30,211 bases of DNA from Lachnospiraceae bacterium (GCA_900770785.1 CAAGLJ010000090.1:1-30211); one strand, 5' to 3'; positions 1-8,619 are shown, numbered from the stretch's first letter. A program made the numbers and translations. The notes: generated from the letters alone by a model not told the origin.

Positions 1-20
1 ACACGACGCTCTTCCGATCT
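1..20. other. Illumina sequencing adapter remnant (artifact)
   Basis: These bases, ending in GCTCTTCCGATCT, are identical to the last 20 nt of the Illumina TruSeq read-1 adapter as I know it. Genomic sequence starts at base 21, inside the yqfD reading frame. This is contig-edge contamination and carries no biology. Confidence 0.96.
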
Positions 21-836
21 GAGCAGGGGGTATACTATGGAATGCCGCTGGATGAGATTCCTCTCCAGGAAATAAAGCTTAAGTTAAGGGAAGAATATGA
101 AGAGATTAACTGGGTATCCGTCAGTGTAGAAGGAACGGGACTGGAAATACGGCTGAAGGAAAATGATGTATGGACCAGGGAGAGAGAAAACCTGCCGGGA
201 ACCAATCTGATTGCTCCGACAGACGGAGTAGTTACGGATATTCTGGTACGACAGGGAACGGCAGTGGTAAAAAAGGGGGATGAGGTAAAAAAAGGGGATA
301 CGCTGATTGAAGGAAAGGTAGAGATTCCCGATCAGGATGGTGTAGTAAAAAAGATAGAATACTGTCAGGGAGATGGAGATGTCTGGATATTATCGAAAGA
401 GCCTCTTCGGGAGAAGGTGGAGCTGCTGTATGAAAAGAGGGAGTATTCGGGGGCCGAAAAAACCAGGCACTATCTGGAGGTGGAGGAAAAAAAGCTGGGA
501 GCAGGACTGGGAAAGATTCCCTATATCTACTATGATATCGTGGAAGAAAGAGAAAATTTAAGGCTGTTTGGAGAGGTATATTTACCCCTGACCATTTGCA
601 CAAAAACCTTCCGGGAGTTTACTTTGGTAGAAGCAAAATACTCTGAGCAGGAGGCAAAGGAGATTCTGATGAAGCGAATGGAGAAAATAATCACAACTTT
701 AGAGGAAAAGGGGGTACAAATTATTGAAAAAAATGTTAAAATAATACCTAATAGTGTTTCCATGAGCCTGCAGGGAGACATTACGGTTCTAAGGATGCAC
801 AACCAGCAGATTCAGCTGGAAGAAAAAGAGGAGTAG
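21..836 (+). CDS. yqfD: Sporulation protein YqfD, 5'-truncated
   Basis: The open frame runs from the first genomic base (21) to the TAG at 834-836. It covers the C-terminal 271 residues of YqfD, whose Bacillus subtilis form is about 400 residues, so the N-terminal third including the membrane part is missing. The ATG at 42 is internal: the residues before it (EQGVYYG) read in frame and fit the family's 'glu-x-gly-ile-x-x-gly' region. The part seen is a soluble, extracytoplasmic-type domain with a biotinyl-like beta segment (around APTDGVVTDILVRQG). YqfD is a sigma-E-dependent sporulation protein of unclear biochemical role, usually encoded just upstream of phoH, as it is here. The family call comes from residue pattern and neighbourhood. 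Confidence 0.85.
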   Translation, partial: EQGVYYGMPLDEIPLQEIKLKLREEYEEINWVSVSVEGTGLEIRLKENDVWTRERENLPGTNLIAPTDGVVTDILVRQGTAVVKKGDEVKKGDTLIEGKVEIPDQDGVVKKIEYCQGDGDVWILSKEPLREKVELLYEKREYSGAEKTRHYLEVEEKKLGAGLGKIPYIYYDIVEERENLRLFGEVYLPLTICTKTFREFTLVEAKYSEQEAKEILMKRMEKIITTLEEKGVQIIEKNVKIIPNSVSMSLQGDITVLRMHNQQIQLEEKEE

Positions 837-840
837 TATA

Positions 841-1839
841 TTGGAAAAAGAAGAATTTCTGGCTATGCCACTGGAGCACAGCCGCAATCTTTTTGGACAG
901 TTTGACTGTTATGCCAGAAAACTGGAAAGAACCTTTGGGGTATCCATCATCAATCGGGATGAGGGCATTAAACTGATTGGACAGGAGTCCGCTGTAGAGC
1001 GAAGCAAAAGAGTGCTGCTTAAGCTTTGGGAGCTGTCCAGGCGGGGCAATGAAATCCAGGAGCAGAATGTGGACTATGCCATTGCCATGGTGATGGAAGA
1101 AAAGGAAGACGTCCTGGTGAGTATTGATGAGGATTTGATTTGCCATGCCATAAGCGGAAAGCCCATTAAACCAAAGACGTTGGGACAGAAGGAATATGCA
1201 GATGCCATCCGCAATCATATGATTGTTTTTGGTATGGGACCGGCAGGAACAGGGAAAACCTATCTGGCCATGGCTCTGGCTATTACTGCCTTTAAAAATA
1301 ATGAGGTGGAGAGAATCATCCTCACCAGGCCGGCTATAGAAGCGGGAGAAAAGCTGGGCTTTTTGCCAGGGGATCTGCAAAGCAAGGTGGATCCTTACCT
1401 TCGGCCTCTGTACGATGCTCTGTATCAGATTATGGGAGCTGAGAGCTTTTTGAAGAATATGGAAAAGGGGTTGATTGAAGTGGCTCCTCTGGCCTATATG
1501 CGGGGAAGAACCCTGGACAATGCTTTTATTATTCTGGACGAGGCACAAAATACGACGCCTGCCCAGATGAAGATGTTTTTAACCAGAATCGGCTTTGGCT
1601 CCAAGGTGGTGGTTACCGGAGATGCTTCCCAGAAGGATTTGGCTCCTGCGGTGCAGTCGGGACTGGATGTGGCAGTTAAGGTACTGTCAAGGCTGGAGGA
1701 TATTGCTTTTTGCCAGCTGACCAGTAAGGATGTGGTAAGGCACCCTCTGGTACAAAAAATCGTAAAGGCATATGAAGCCTATGAAGAAAAAGAAAGAAAC
1801 GGCACAAAGCACAGAAGTGGAAGAAGAGGCGGCAGGTAG
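841..1839 (+). CDS. phoH: PhoH family ATPase
   Basis: This is a 332-residue PhoH-like protein. The start is TTG at 841, supported by AGAGGAG about seven bases upstream; it begins four bases after the yqfD stop. A KH-like N-terminal part (about residues 15-90) precedes the PhoH ATPase domain. Walker A is GPAGTGKT at 133-140 and Walker B is IILDEAQN with D233 and E234. The family is cytoplasmic and linked to RNA metabolism; its exact substrate is not settled. The yqfD-phoH-ybeY order is the usual arrangement in Firmicutes and suggests one transcript. Family assignment is secure, cellular function is not. Confidence 0.93.
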   Translation: MEKEEFLAMPLEHSRNLFGQFDCYARKLERTFGVSIINRDEGIKLIGQESAVERSKRVLLKLWELSRRGNEIQEQNVDYAIAMVMEEKEDVLVSIDEDLICHAISGKPIKPKTLGQKEYADAIRNHMIVFGMGPAGTGKTYLAMALAITAFKNNEVERIILTRPAIEAGEKLGFLPGDLQSKVDPYLRPLYDALYQIMGAESFLKNMEKGLIEVAPLAYMRGRTLDNAFIILDEAQNTTPAQMKMFLTRIGFGSKVVVTGDASQKDLAPAVQSGLDVAVKVLSRLEDIAFCQLTSKDVVRHPLVQKIVKAYEAYEEKERNGTKHRSGRRGGR

Positions 1840-1877
1840 TATGGACTGGAGATGCCGCCTGCAGCATGGAGGTTAGG

Positions 1878-2375
1878 ATGACTTTTTACACTGAAAATGA
1901 AACCAGAGAGGAATTGCCCTTCGACTGGGAGGCACTGTTTCGGCTGGTGGGAGAGACGGTTTTGGAGCGGGAAGACTGTCCCTATGAGACACAGGTAAGC
2001 TTGCTCTTGACGGATAATGAAGGAATCAGGGAAATGAATCGTGAAACCCGCCATATTGATGCGGCAACGGACGTATTGTCTTTTCCCAATCTTTTTTTCG
2101 GACATCCTTCCGATTTTTCCATGGCAGAAGAAGAAACAGCTTGCTTTGAGCCGGATACGGGAGAGCTGATTTTAGGCGATATCGTTATTTCTGTGGACAG
2201 GCTGAAGGAGCAGGCCCAAAGCTATGGGCACAGCCTGAAACGGGAGTTCGCTTTTCTTGTGGCTCACAGTATGCTGCATTTATGCGGCTATGACCACATG
2301 GAGCCTGCTGAAGAGCAGGTAATGATAAGTAAGCAGGAAGAAGTGCTGCAGCTACTTGGAATTACGAGAGATTAG
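1878..2375 (+). CDS. ybeY: Endoribonuclease YbeY (rRNA maturation factor)
   Basis: YbeY is a zinc-dependent single-strand endoribonuclease involved in 16S rRNA 3'-end maturation and 70S ribosome quality control. The diagnostic metal motif is H130-S-M-L-H134-L-C-G-Y-D-H140, that is H-x3-H-x5-H. I chose ATG 1878 (165 residues) over the in-frame ATG at 1866. A GGAGG at 1868-1872 sits correctly for 1878, and the resulting N-terminus MTFYTENET matches the family. In Bacillus, yqfF lies between phoH and ybeY and dgkA, cdd and era follow; none of these is present here. Confidence 0.94.
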   Translation: MTFYTENETREELPFDWEALFRLVGETVLEREDCPYETQVSLLLTDNEGIREMNRETRHIDAATDVLSFPNLFFGHPSDFSMAEEETACFEPDTGELILGDIVISVDRLKEQAQSYGHSLKREFAFLVAHSMLHLCGYDHMEPAEEQVMISKQEEVLQLLGITRD

Positions 2376-2414
2376 TCCGCCTGGAGGGGAGGGACTGCAA
2401 ATTGCGAGGAATAA

Positions 2415-4007
2415 ATGGTAGAAGAAAGAAAACAACGGGAAAACAGGAATAAAAGAAAAGCCGGACTGGAAGTGGGCCTTGTAGCAACACTGATTTTACT
2501 TCTTTTTCGCATTCCCCTGGCAAAAATAATCGGGGATGAGGGAAATGGATATCTGGCGATTTCCTGGGAAATTTACAGTATTTTTTATCTTATTTTCGGA
2601 TATGGCTATTCAAAAGTGGCTTGCCATATGGTGCAAAGCAGAGTCAGTAAGGAGTTGTACCGAAACAGCATTAAGGCAATGGAAAACGTTTTTGTGACAG
2701 GCTTTTTTTCTTCGCTGCTGGGAGGGATTCTTCTGTTTTTTTTGGCAAAACCGATTGGAGGGCTTTTTTTTAGTGCCAATATGGTAGAAATCAGCCTGAA
2801 AATATTTGCTCCCCTGATGGTTTTGAACTGTCTGGTGGGAATTTTTAGGGGCTGCTTTGAAGGAATGGGGACAATGGTTCCCACAAATATTTCAAAACTG
2901 GTAGAAGCAATCATTACCGCAACGGGTACCTTTCTTTTTGCCTTTGTGGCAGGAAACTATGGCGCAAAGATAGGGGCGCTGCTTCACAATGAGCATTTCA
3001 AAGCCGGTTTTTTTGCCGCCGGAGTGGTAGCCGGATATCTCTGCGGAAGCATTCTTGCAGGGCTTTTTTTGTCCTTTGTCTATATCCTCCATAAAAAGGG
3101 GTATAATCGTCTGCTGAAAAAGGATATAACCAGAACCCTGGAAACCAGAGGAAAGCTGGTTCAAATGATTTTTCTGGCCTTGCCGCTGACCGTTCTGGAG
3201 GTATTCTTCGTTAAGCTGTATCGTCTGGTTAATCTTTATCTTTATGGACACTATCAGCTGCAGGGAGAAAACAGACAGGCTGGAATCAACCTGATTGGAA
3301 GCTTCTATGGCAGGATTTCTGTCCTGATGACACTTGCCATCGTCATCATTCTGTTTTTGGTTGAAGAAAAGCAAAAGAAGGGTAAGAAGCATTTTTCCCA
3401 AAATGAGTTTAAATCCGGAAAGCAGCTTATAACAGAACAGCTGGAAAAACTTTTTGCATTGGCTATTCCCATTGCAGCCAGCTTTCCTGTATTATCCAGT
3501 GTGCTGCTTAAAGCCTTATATGGAAGCGGAGGCAAGAACGATTCCCTTCTGCTTGGAATTGGCGGAATTACGGTGCTGTTCATTTCTCTTGGAGTGTATC
3601 TTGGACGGATTATGCTGAACCTGGGCCGGAAGAAGGAACTGATCAGTTTTCAAATAGCCGCTTTTGTCCTGCAGACGGTTATGGTATTTCTTCTGAGCAG
3701 GGTAAAAGCCGGGGAGAGCTTTTCGCTGGCGGATCTGTCGCTGGGAATTGGCGAGCTGGTCTTCTGGATTGTGTTTTCGATAAGCCAGCTGTTTGGCCTG
3801 ATTAAGTTTTATCGTATGCGGCTTCCCTGGGGAAGAATGCTCATTGTACCAATTCTTCAGACCTCTGTTATGCTTCTGGTGGAGATTATGTTCGTCCAGT
3901 TATTGAAAAACACTCTGCCAGCATGGCTGCTTTGTATTCTGGCTATTATATTGGGAACCATTTTTCACCAGCTGACCAGAAAAGTTCCTGTGCTGAATAT
4001 GGAATAA
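2415..4007 (+). CDS. Polysaccharide flippase, SpoVB/MurJ-like (MOP superfamily)
   Basis: This 530-residue integral membrane protein has roughly twelve to fourteen hydrophobic segments spread along its length, after a charged cytoplasmic N-terminus (about residues 1-15). Pattern and size match the polysaccharide-export branch of the MOP superfamily (SpoVB, MurJ, Wzx), which flips lipid-linked sugars across the membrane. The conserved stretch around FRGCFEGMGTMVPT (about residues 145-160) resembles the N-terminal flippase repeat. GAGGA five bases before ATG 2415 supports the start. A role with lipid II or a spore cortex precursor is inferred; sequence alone does not separate SpoVB from other members. 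Confidence 0.75.
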   Translation: MVEERKQRENRNKRKAGLEVGLVATLILLLFRIPLAKIIGDEGNGYLAISWEIYSIFYLIFGYGYSKVACHMVQSRVSKELYRNSIKAMENVFVTGFFSSLLGGILLFFLAKPIGGLFFSANMVEISLKIFAPLMVLNCLVGIFRGCFEGMGTMVPTNISKLVEAIITATGTFLFAFVAGNYGAKIGALLHNEHFKAGFFAAGVVAGYLCGSILAGLFLSFVYILHKKGYNRLLKKDITRTLETRGKLVQMIFLALPLTVLEVFFVKLYRLVNLYLYGHYQLQGENRQAGINLIGSFYGRISVLMTLAIVIILFLVEEKQKKGKKHFSQNEFKSGKQLITEQLEKLFALAIPIAASFPVLSSVLLKALYGSGGKNDSLLLGIGGITVLFISLGVYLGRIMLNLGRKKELISFQIAAFVLQTVMVFLLSRVKAGESFSLADLSLGIGELVFWIVFSISQLFGLIKFYRMRLPWGRMLIVPILQTSVMLLVEIMFVQLLKNTLPAWLLCILAIILGTIFHQLTRKVPVLNME

Positions 4008-4058
4008 AATTGAAAATAAAGCTGATACTATTCAAAAAAGGAAAGTTGATGTAAACGG

Positions 4059-4682
4059 ATGAAAATTTTGAAGAGTATTAGCTTATATTTTGTTTATCCC
4101 CTGGCAATGTTTTTTCTGGGCTTTTTCAGCCATATGGCTTATGTGGAGTTTTTCTATCCCAATCGTTACACGAATCAGGTGCAAAAGCCCGCTGTCTATG
4201 AGGAAGAAGCGGTTACCCAGGTGGCAGAGACTCCCGGAGAAATCACCACCTGTGATACCAGATATGTGGTCATTGAATACGATCTGGAAAAGGAAAAGAA
4301 AGAAAGCTCTACAGGACAGCTGCCGGAAAAATATCTGGGCATGACCAGAGACAAGCTCCAGGAGGCATTGGAGGAGTATGAAATGAATCCAACCCTTGAG
4401 GACCAGGAGAAAGGGTTTTTATCCCTACAGCTGGAAAAATTTTCCGAGGATCAGGTTGTAGTACAAAAAAATTATCGTCCCATAGAGAAAACTGTGGGTT
4501 ATTATCTGATGGTTCAGGACGGGAAAATCGTAGTGATGGAAGAGGATCAGCAAACGGTTTATCTGACTACGGAAATTTATGCGGAAGCTCTGTCGGATTC
4601 TCTGAAGCAGGAGCTGATTATGGGAAAATTTATCCATAATATAGATGAATTATATGGCTTTCTGGAGTCCTATACAAGTTAG
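4059..4682 (+). CDS. Membrane-anchored protein with BofC-like C-terminal region
   Basis: This 207-residue protein has one N-terminal membrane segment (about residues 7-28) followed by an extracytoplasmic, acidic and glutamate-rich linker. Its last 70 or so residues (from about YYLMVQDGKIVVMEE to the final ELYGFLESYTS) read like the BofC C-terminal domain: a short beta hairpin starting 'gly-x-x-dgxxxv', a helix ending before GKFIHNIDEL, and a closing helix. BofC controls forespore-to-mother-cell signalling in Bacillus sporulation. The N-terminal BofC domain is not evident, so equivalence is doubtful. It follows the flippase by 51 bases. Assignment is by eye and moderate at best. Confidence 0.5.
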   Translation: MKILKSISLYFVYPLAMFFLGFFSHMAYVEFFYPNRYTNQVQKPAVYEEEAVTQVAETPGEITTCDTRYVVIEYDLEKEKKESSTGQLPEKYLGMTRDKLQEALEEYEMNPTLEDQEKGFLSLQLEKFSEDQVVVQKNYRPIEKTVGYYLMVQDGKIVVMEEDQQTVYLTTEIYAEALSDSLKQELIMGKFIHNIDELYGFLESYTS

Positions 4683-4753
4683 TAAAGTTGGCATAATGGC
4701 ATAAGAAGAAGCTTCAATGCCCGTGCCAGGAAAGGTGTGACAGGAGAGAACCC

Positions 4754-5995
4754 ATGAAGATTGGAGTTATTGGAGGGGGAGCCTCCGGAATGATGGCAGC
4801 AATTACAGCAGCCACTTATGGAGCTAAGGTCGTCCTTTTGGAAAAAAATGACAGGATAGGCAGGAAAATTCTTGCAACCGGTAATGGAAAATGCAATTTT
4901 TCCAACAAAACAATAGAAAAAAGTGACTACAACAGTCAAAAAAATAATATTTTTGAAGACTATATCAGTCGTTTTGACGAAAAACAGGTAATCTCTTTTT
5001 TTCAAAACGAAGGGATGCTGATTAAAGAGAAAAACGGATATTACTATCCCAGGTCTGAGCAGGCTTCCACCGTACTTGATGTACTGCGGGCGAAGCTGCA
5101 GGAAAAGAAGGTTGAGATTATCACCGGCTGCTGTCCACTTTCCCTTAAGGCAGGCAGAGATAAGGCTAAAAAAGAGGGGTTTGAAGTAATACTGGAGGAT
5201 AAAAGTAAGCTGTTTTTTGAACGTTTGATTCTGGCCTGTGGGAGCTTTGCAGGGGAGCGAAGCCCGGTTCAGGAGGGCTCCACTGGCTACAGGTATGCAC
5301 AGTCCTTTGGCCACTCTATTGTGCCTGTAGTGCCTGCGCTGGTGCAGCTTAAGGCCAAAGACGGGGTGTTTAAGTCCATTGCGGGTGTGCGCTGTGAGGC
5401 GGTGGTTACTCTGTTTGTGGCAGGAGAAAAAAGGGCCCGGGAGCAGGGGGAGCTTCAGCTTACGGATTATGGGATTTCCGGTATTCCGGTATTCCAGCTA
5501 AGCCGTATTGCAGCCTATGGCTTTTACGAAAAGAAAGAGGTTTTTGCTGTGATCGATTTTTTGCCGGAGTATTCCACAGAGGAGTGGGCCGGGCTGGTGG
5601 AAGGAAAGCTAAAGCACTGCCATGAAGGGATGGATGTAGAAGAATTCTTTCTGGGATTTTTAAATAAAAAATTAAATCATATGTTTATCAGGCAGGCAGG
5701 GCTGAAACCGGAAGCATTAGTCAAAAGCTATGACCGCAAAAGGATTTTACAGGCCTGCCTGGAGATGAAGGGGTGGAAGGTGCAGCTTAAGGGCACCAAT
5801 CCCTTCGTCAATGCTCAGGTCTGTGCAGGCGGAGTTTCCATGAAGGAAATTTCCCTACATATGGAGTCGAAGAAAATTAAGGGACTGTTTTTTGCCGGAG
5901 AAATGCTGGATGTGGACGGCAGATGCGGTGGCTATAATTTGCAGTGGGCCTGGACCAGCGGCTATCTGGCAGGAAAGTACGCCTCAATGGTATGA
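4754..5995 (+). CDS. FAD-dependent oxidoreductase, HI0933/YhiN (BaiN-like) family
   Basis: This 413-residue flavoprotein starts MKIGVIGGGASGMMAA, a dinucleotide-binding GxGxxG Rossmann motif at residues 7-12. The family signature GRKILATGNGKCNFSN follows at about residues 36-51, and a C-terminal FAD motif with GGYNLQWAWTSGYLAG closes the protein. These features define the HI0933-like 'aminoacetone oxidase' Pfam group; one Clostridium member (BaiN) has been linked to bile-acid dehydroxylation, but most members have no known substrate. I would not assign bile-acid activity here. The start follows a GGAGA (4742-4746) at suitable spacing. Confidence 0.85.
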   Translation: MKIGVIGGGASGMMAAITAATYGAKVVLLEKNDRIGRKILATGNGKCNFSNKTIEKSDYNSQKNNIFEDYISRFDEKQVISFFQNEGMLIKEKNGYYYPRSEQASTVLDVLRAKLQEKKVEIITGCCPLSLKAGRDKAKKEGFEVILEDKSKLFFERLILACGSFAGERSPVQEGSTGYRYAQSFGHSIVPVVPALVQLKAKDGVFKSIAGVRCEAVVTLFVAGEKRAREQGELQLTDYGISGIPVFQLSRIAAYGFYEKKEVFAVIDFLPEYSTEEWAGLVEGKLKHCHEGMDVEEFFLGFLNKKLNHMFIRQAGLKPEALVKSYDRKRILQACLEMKGWKVQLKGTNPFVNAQVCAGGVSMKEISLHMESKKIKGLFFAGEMLDVDGRCGGYNLQWAWTSGYLAGKYASMV

Positions 5996-6025
5996 GAAAT
6001 GAGAGAAAAAATGAAGGAATAGCTT

Positions 6026-7642
6026 ATGTTACGTTTACAACAGGTCAATATTGCCATTTCGGAAGAAAAAAATGAACAGGAAAGGGAGCGGCAGCAACAG
6101 GCACAGCTAAAGAAGAAAATTCTCAAAATGCTGGGATTAAAGCAGGAAAAGGAACTGAAAAGTCTGGAGGTGGTAAAGCGTTCTCTGGATGCCAGAAAAA
6201 AACCACAGCTGTATTACAGCTATACGGTAGATGTGGAAGCGGCAGGAGAAGAGAAAATTCTGGAACGCTGCCGGAATAAAAATATCAGTAAGGCGGAAAC
6301 CAGAAGCTATCGCTTCCCCACAGAGCGGAAGGAAAGAAGCTGCCCTCCCATCATCGTGGGAATGGGACCGGCAGGACTTTTTTGTGCCTATTTTCTTGCC
6401 AGATACGGCTATAGGCCAATTCTTATTGAGAGAGGAAAGCCGGTAGAGGAACGAAAAAAGGATGTGGAGCTGTTTTGGAGTACGGGGCAGCTGGATCCGG
6501 AGTCCAACGTACAGTTTGGAGAAGGGGGAGCAGGAACCTTTTCCGATGGTAAGCTGAATACCCTGGTAAAAGAGAAATACGGAAGGAATAGGGAGGTACT
6601 GAGGATTCTGGTGGAGAATGGTGCACCAGACCATATACTTTATGACAGTAAGCCACATATTGGTACGGATATTCTCTGCCTTGTGGTAAAAAATATGCGG
6701 AATCAGATTCTAAGGTGGGGAGGAGAGATTCGCTTTCAAACCAAGATGACGGAGCTTCTTCTGGAACAGGGGAAGCGGGTGAAGGGCATCCGTCTTTCTA
6801 CGGGAGATACCATTGAAACGGATGCGGTTGTTCTGGCTGTAGGGCACAGCGCCAGAGATACCTTCCAGATGTGCTTTGAAAAGCAGATTCCCATGGATGC
6901 AAAGTCCTTTGCGGTAGGCTTTCGTGTGGAGCATCCCCAAAGCCTCATTGATCAGAGCCAATATGGCAGAGCCTGTATGAGATGCCTGCCTGCCGCAGCC
7001 TATAAGCTTACTGCAAAATCGGATGGTGGACGGGGGGTCTACTCCTTTTGTATGTGCCCCGGCGGTTATGTGGTCAATGCCAGCAGTGAGCCGGGAAGGC
7101 TTGCCATCAATGGAATGAGCTACAGCGGCAGGAATGGAAGAAATGCCAACAGTGCCATTTTAATCTCCGTTACACCTGAGGATTATCCGGGGCAGGGGCC
7201 TTTGGCCGGAGTGGAGTTTCAGCGTCAGATTGAAGAAAAAGCCTATCAGCTGGGACAGGGGAGAATTCCAGTGCAGTATTACTGGGATTTTAAGGGAAGA
7301 AAAGAGCATCAGGGCCATGTGCCCGGAGATTTCCAGCCGGCTTCCAAGGGAGAGTATGTCTTTACCCGGGTAAATGAGATTCTTCCCCAGGAGCTGAACG
7401 AGGCCTTTTGCCAGGGAATGGAGCAGTTTCATCGTGTAATTCCCGGATTTGCAGACGATTACGTCTGTGTATCCGGTGTGGAAAGCAGAACCTCTTCCCC
7501 CTTAAGAATCTGGAGGGATGAAGGAGGACAGTCCAAGATGAGAGGCCTGTATCCCTGTGGAGAGGGGGCCGGCTATGCAGGAGGAATCACCTCGGCAGCT
7601 ATGGACGGAATTTATATTGCAGAAATGATTGCAAAAGGGTAA
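6026..7642 (+). CDS. NAD(P)/FAD-dependent oxidoreductase of unknown substrate
   Basis: This 538-residue protein has an N-terminal cap of about 100 residues, rich in charge (KNEQERERQQQAQLKKK), that resembles the small alpha/beta domain found before the FAD domain in this family. The Rossmann FAD site is VGMGPAGLFCAYFLARYG near residues 112-129, followed by ESNVQFGEGGAGTFSDGKLNT, a strongly conserved family block. The C-terminus carries the FAD-closing segment YPCGEGAGYAGGITSAAMDG. Such proteins are annotated only as FAD-dependent dehydrogenases. It lies 30 bases after an unrelated flavoprotein gene and 48 bases before the predicted proB start, so co-transcription is plausible. Confidence 0.85.
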   Translation: MLRLQQVNIAISEEKNEQERERQQQAQLKKKILKMLGLKQEKELKSLEVVKRSLDARKKPQLYYSYTVDVEAAGEEKILERCRNKNISKAETRSYRFPTERKERSCPPIIVGMGPAGLFCAYFLARYGYRPILIERGKPVEERKKDVELFWSTGQLDPESNVQFGEGGAGTFSDGKLNTLVKEKYGRNREVLRILVENGAPDHILYDSKPHIGTDILCLVVKNMRNQILRWGGEIRFQTKMTELLLEQGKRVKGIRLSTGDTIETDAVVLAVGHSARDTFQMCFEKQIPMDAKSFAVGFRVEHPQSLIDQSQYGRACMRCLPAAAYKLTAKSDGGRGVYSFCMCPGGYVVNASSEPGRLAINGMSYSGRNGRNANSAILISVTPEDYPGQGPLAGVEFQRQIEEKAYQLGQGRIPVQYYWDFKGRKEHQGHVPGDFQPASKGEYVFTRVNEILPQELNEAFCQGMEQFHRVIPGFADDYVCVSGVESRTSSPLRIWRDEGGQSKMRGLYPCGEGAGYAGGITSAAMDGIYIAEMIAKG

Positions 7643-7690
7643 AATAAAAAAATGCGTTTGTGTTTAAAAACAAGAGAGGATTACCCCATT

Positions 7691-8551
7691 ATGGAAGAGA
7701 AAATAAGAGAAGAGATTAAAGAGAAAAAGAGAATCGTGGTGAAAATAGGCTCCTCTTCCCTGCAGCACAAGGAGACCGGGGATCTGGACTATACCAGAAT
7801 GGAGGTTTTAGTCCGGGAGCTGTGTAATATGCGCAATCAGGGCAAGGAGGTAATTCTGGTGACCAGTGGAGCCATTGCGGTGGGAAAAAAAGCCATAGGG
7901 CTTTCCAAAATAGAGGAGAGCGGACATCTGGGCGTAAAACAGGCCTGTGCCGCAGTAGGGCAGGCCAGGCTGATGATGATTTATCAGAAAATGTTTGCAG
8001 AGTACAATCAGGTGGCTGCCCAGATTCTGATGACCAGGGATACCGTCGTGAATGATTTGAACCGCTATAATGCCCAGAATACTTTTTCTGAGCTGCTGAG
8101 CCTGGGGGTCATTCCCATTGTGAATGAGAATGATACGGTTGCTACATATGAAATTACCATAGGAGATAATGATACTCTGTCGGCAATCGTGGCCGCCCTG
8201 GTGGAAGCTGATCTGTTGATTCTGCTGTCGGATATAGACGGCCTGTATACGGACGATCCCCGCACGAACCCTGAGGCAGAGTTTATTGAAGAGGTGGAAG
8301 AGCTGACAGAGGAATATTGCAGAATGGGCAAGGAAAGTACCGGAAGTGATGTGGGAACGGGAGGAATGAATACCAAGCTGGTGGCAGCCCGTATTGCCAC
8401 TAACTCCGGTGCGGACATGATTATCGCCAACAGTCAGGATATTCGCATCCTTCACCGGATTATGGATGGCAGAAGACTGGGTACACTGTTTAAGAAGCAT
8501 GAACAGGAGAATTTTGATCTGGTCAGCTTCGTTCAGCATCTGCATGAATAA
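7691..8551 (+). CDS. proB: Glutamate 5-kinase
   Basis: ProB phosphorylates glutamate to gamma-glutamyl phosphate, the first step of proline synthesis. This is the amino-acid kinase domain alone: VVKIGSSSL at about residues 16-24, VTSGAIAVGKKAIGL, then NENDTVATYE and LLSDIDGLYTDDPR. The C-terminal PUA domain found in E. coli and Bacillus ProB is absent, as in many short forms. I chose ATG 7691 (286 residues) because AGAGAGGA ends ten bases upstream; the longer frame from ATG 7652 has no clear ribosome binding site and adds 13 unconserved residues. proA lies 864 bases downstream with two genes between. Confidence 0.93.
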   Translation: MEEKIREEIKEKKRIVVKIGSSSLQHKETGDLDYTRMEVLVRELCNMRNQGKEVILVTSGAIAVGKKAIGLSKIEESGHLGVKQACAAVGQARLMMIYQKMFAEYNQVAAQILMTRDTVVNDLNRYNAQNTFSELLSLGVIPIVNENDTVATYEITIGDNDTLSAIVAALVEADLLILLSDIDGLYTDDPRTNPEAEFIEEVEELTEEYCRMGKESTGSDVGTGGMNTKLVAARIATNSGADMIIANSQDIRILHRIMDGRRLGTLFKKHEQENFDLVSFVQHLHE

Positions 8552-8619
8552 GCTGCTTTTATCTATCATCAAAAGGCAGGCGATGATATAAAATTGAGGT
8601 TAGATGGAGGTAAACAGGC

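Noticed and set aside
781..1548. 255-residue open frame on the minus strand
   Set aside because: It lies opposite phoH, which has complete Walker motifs. The antisense product has no recognisable domain and its composition looks like reverse-strand translation.
8552..8619. TATAAA at 8587 as a promoter for the DUF896 gene
   Set aside because: No -35 element is found at a workable distance, and the gene can be read through from proB.
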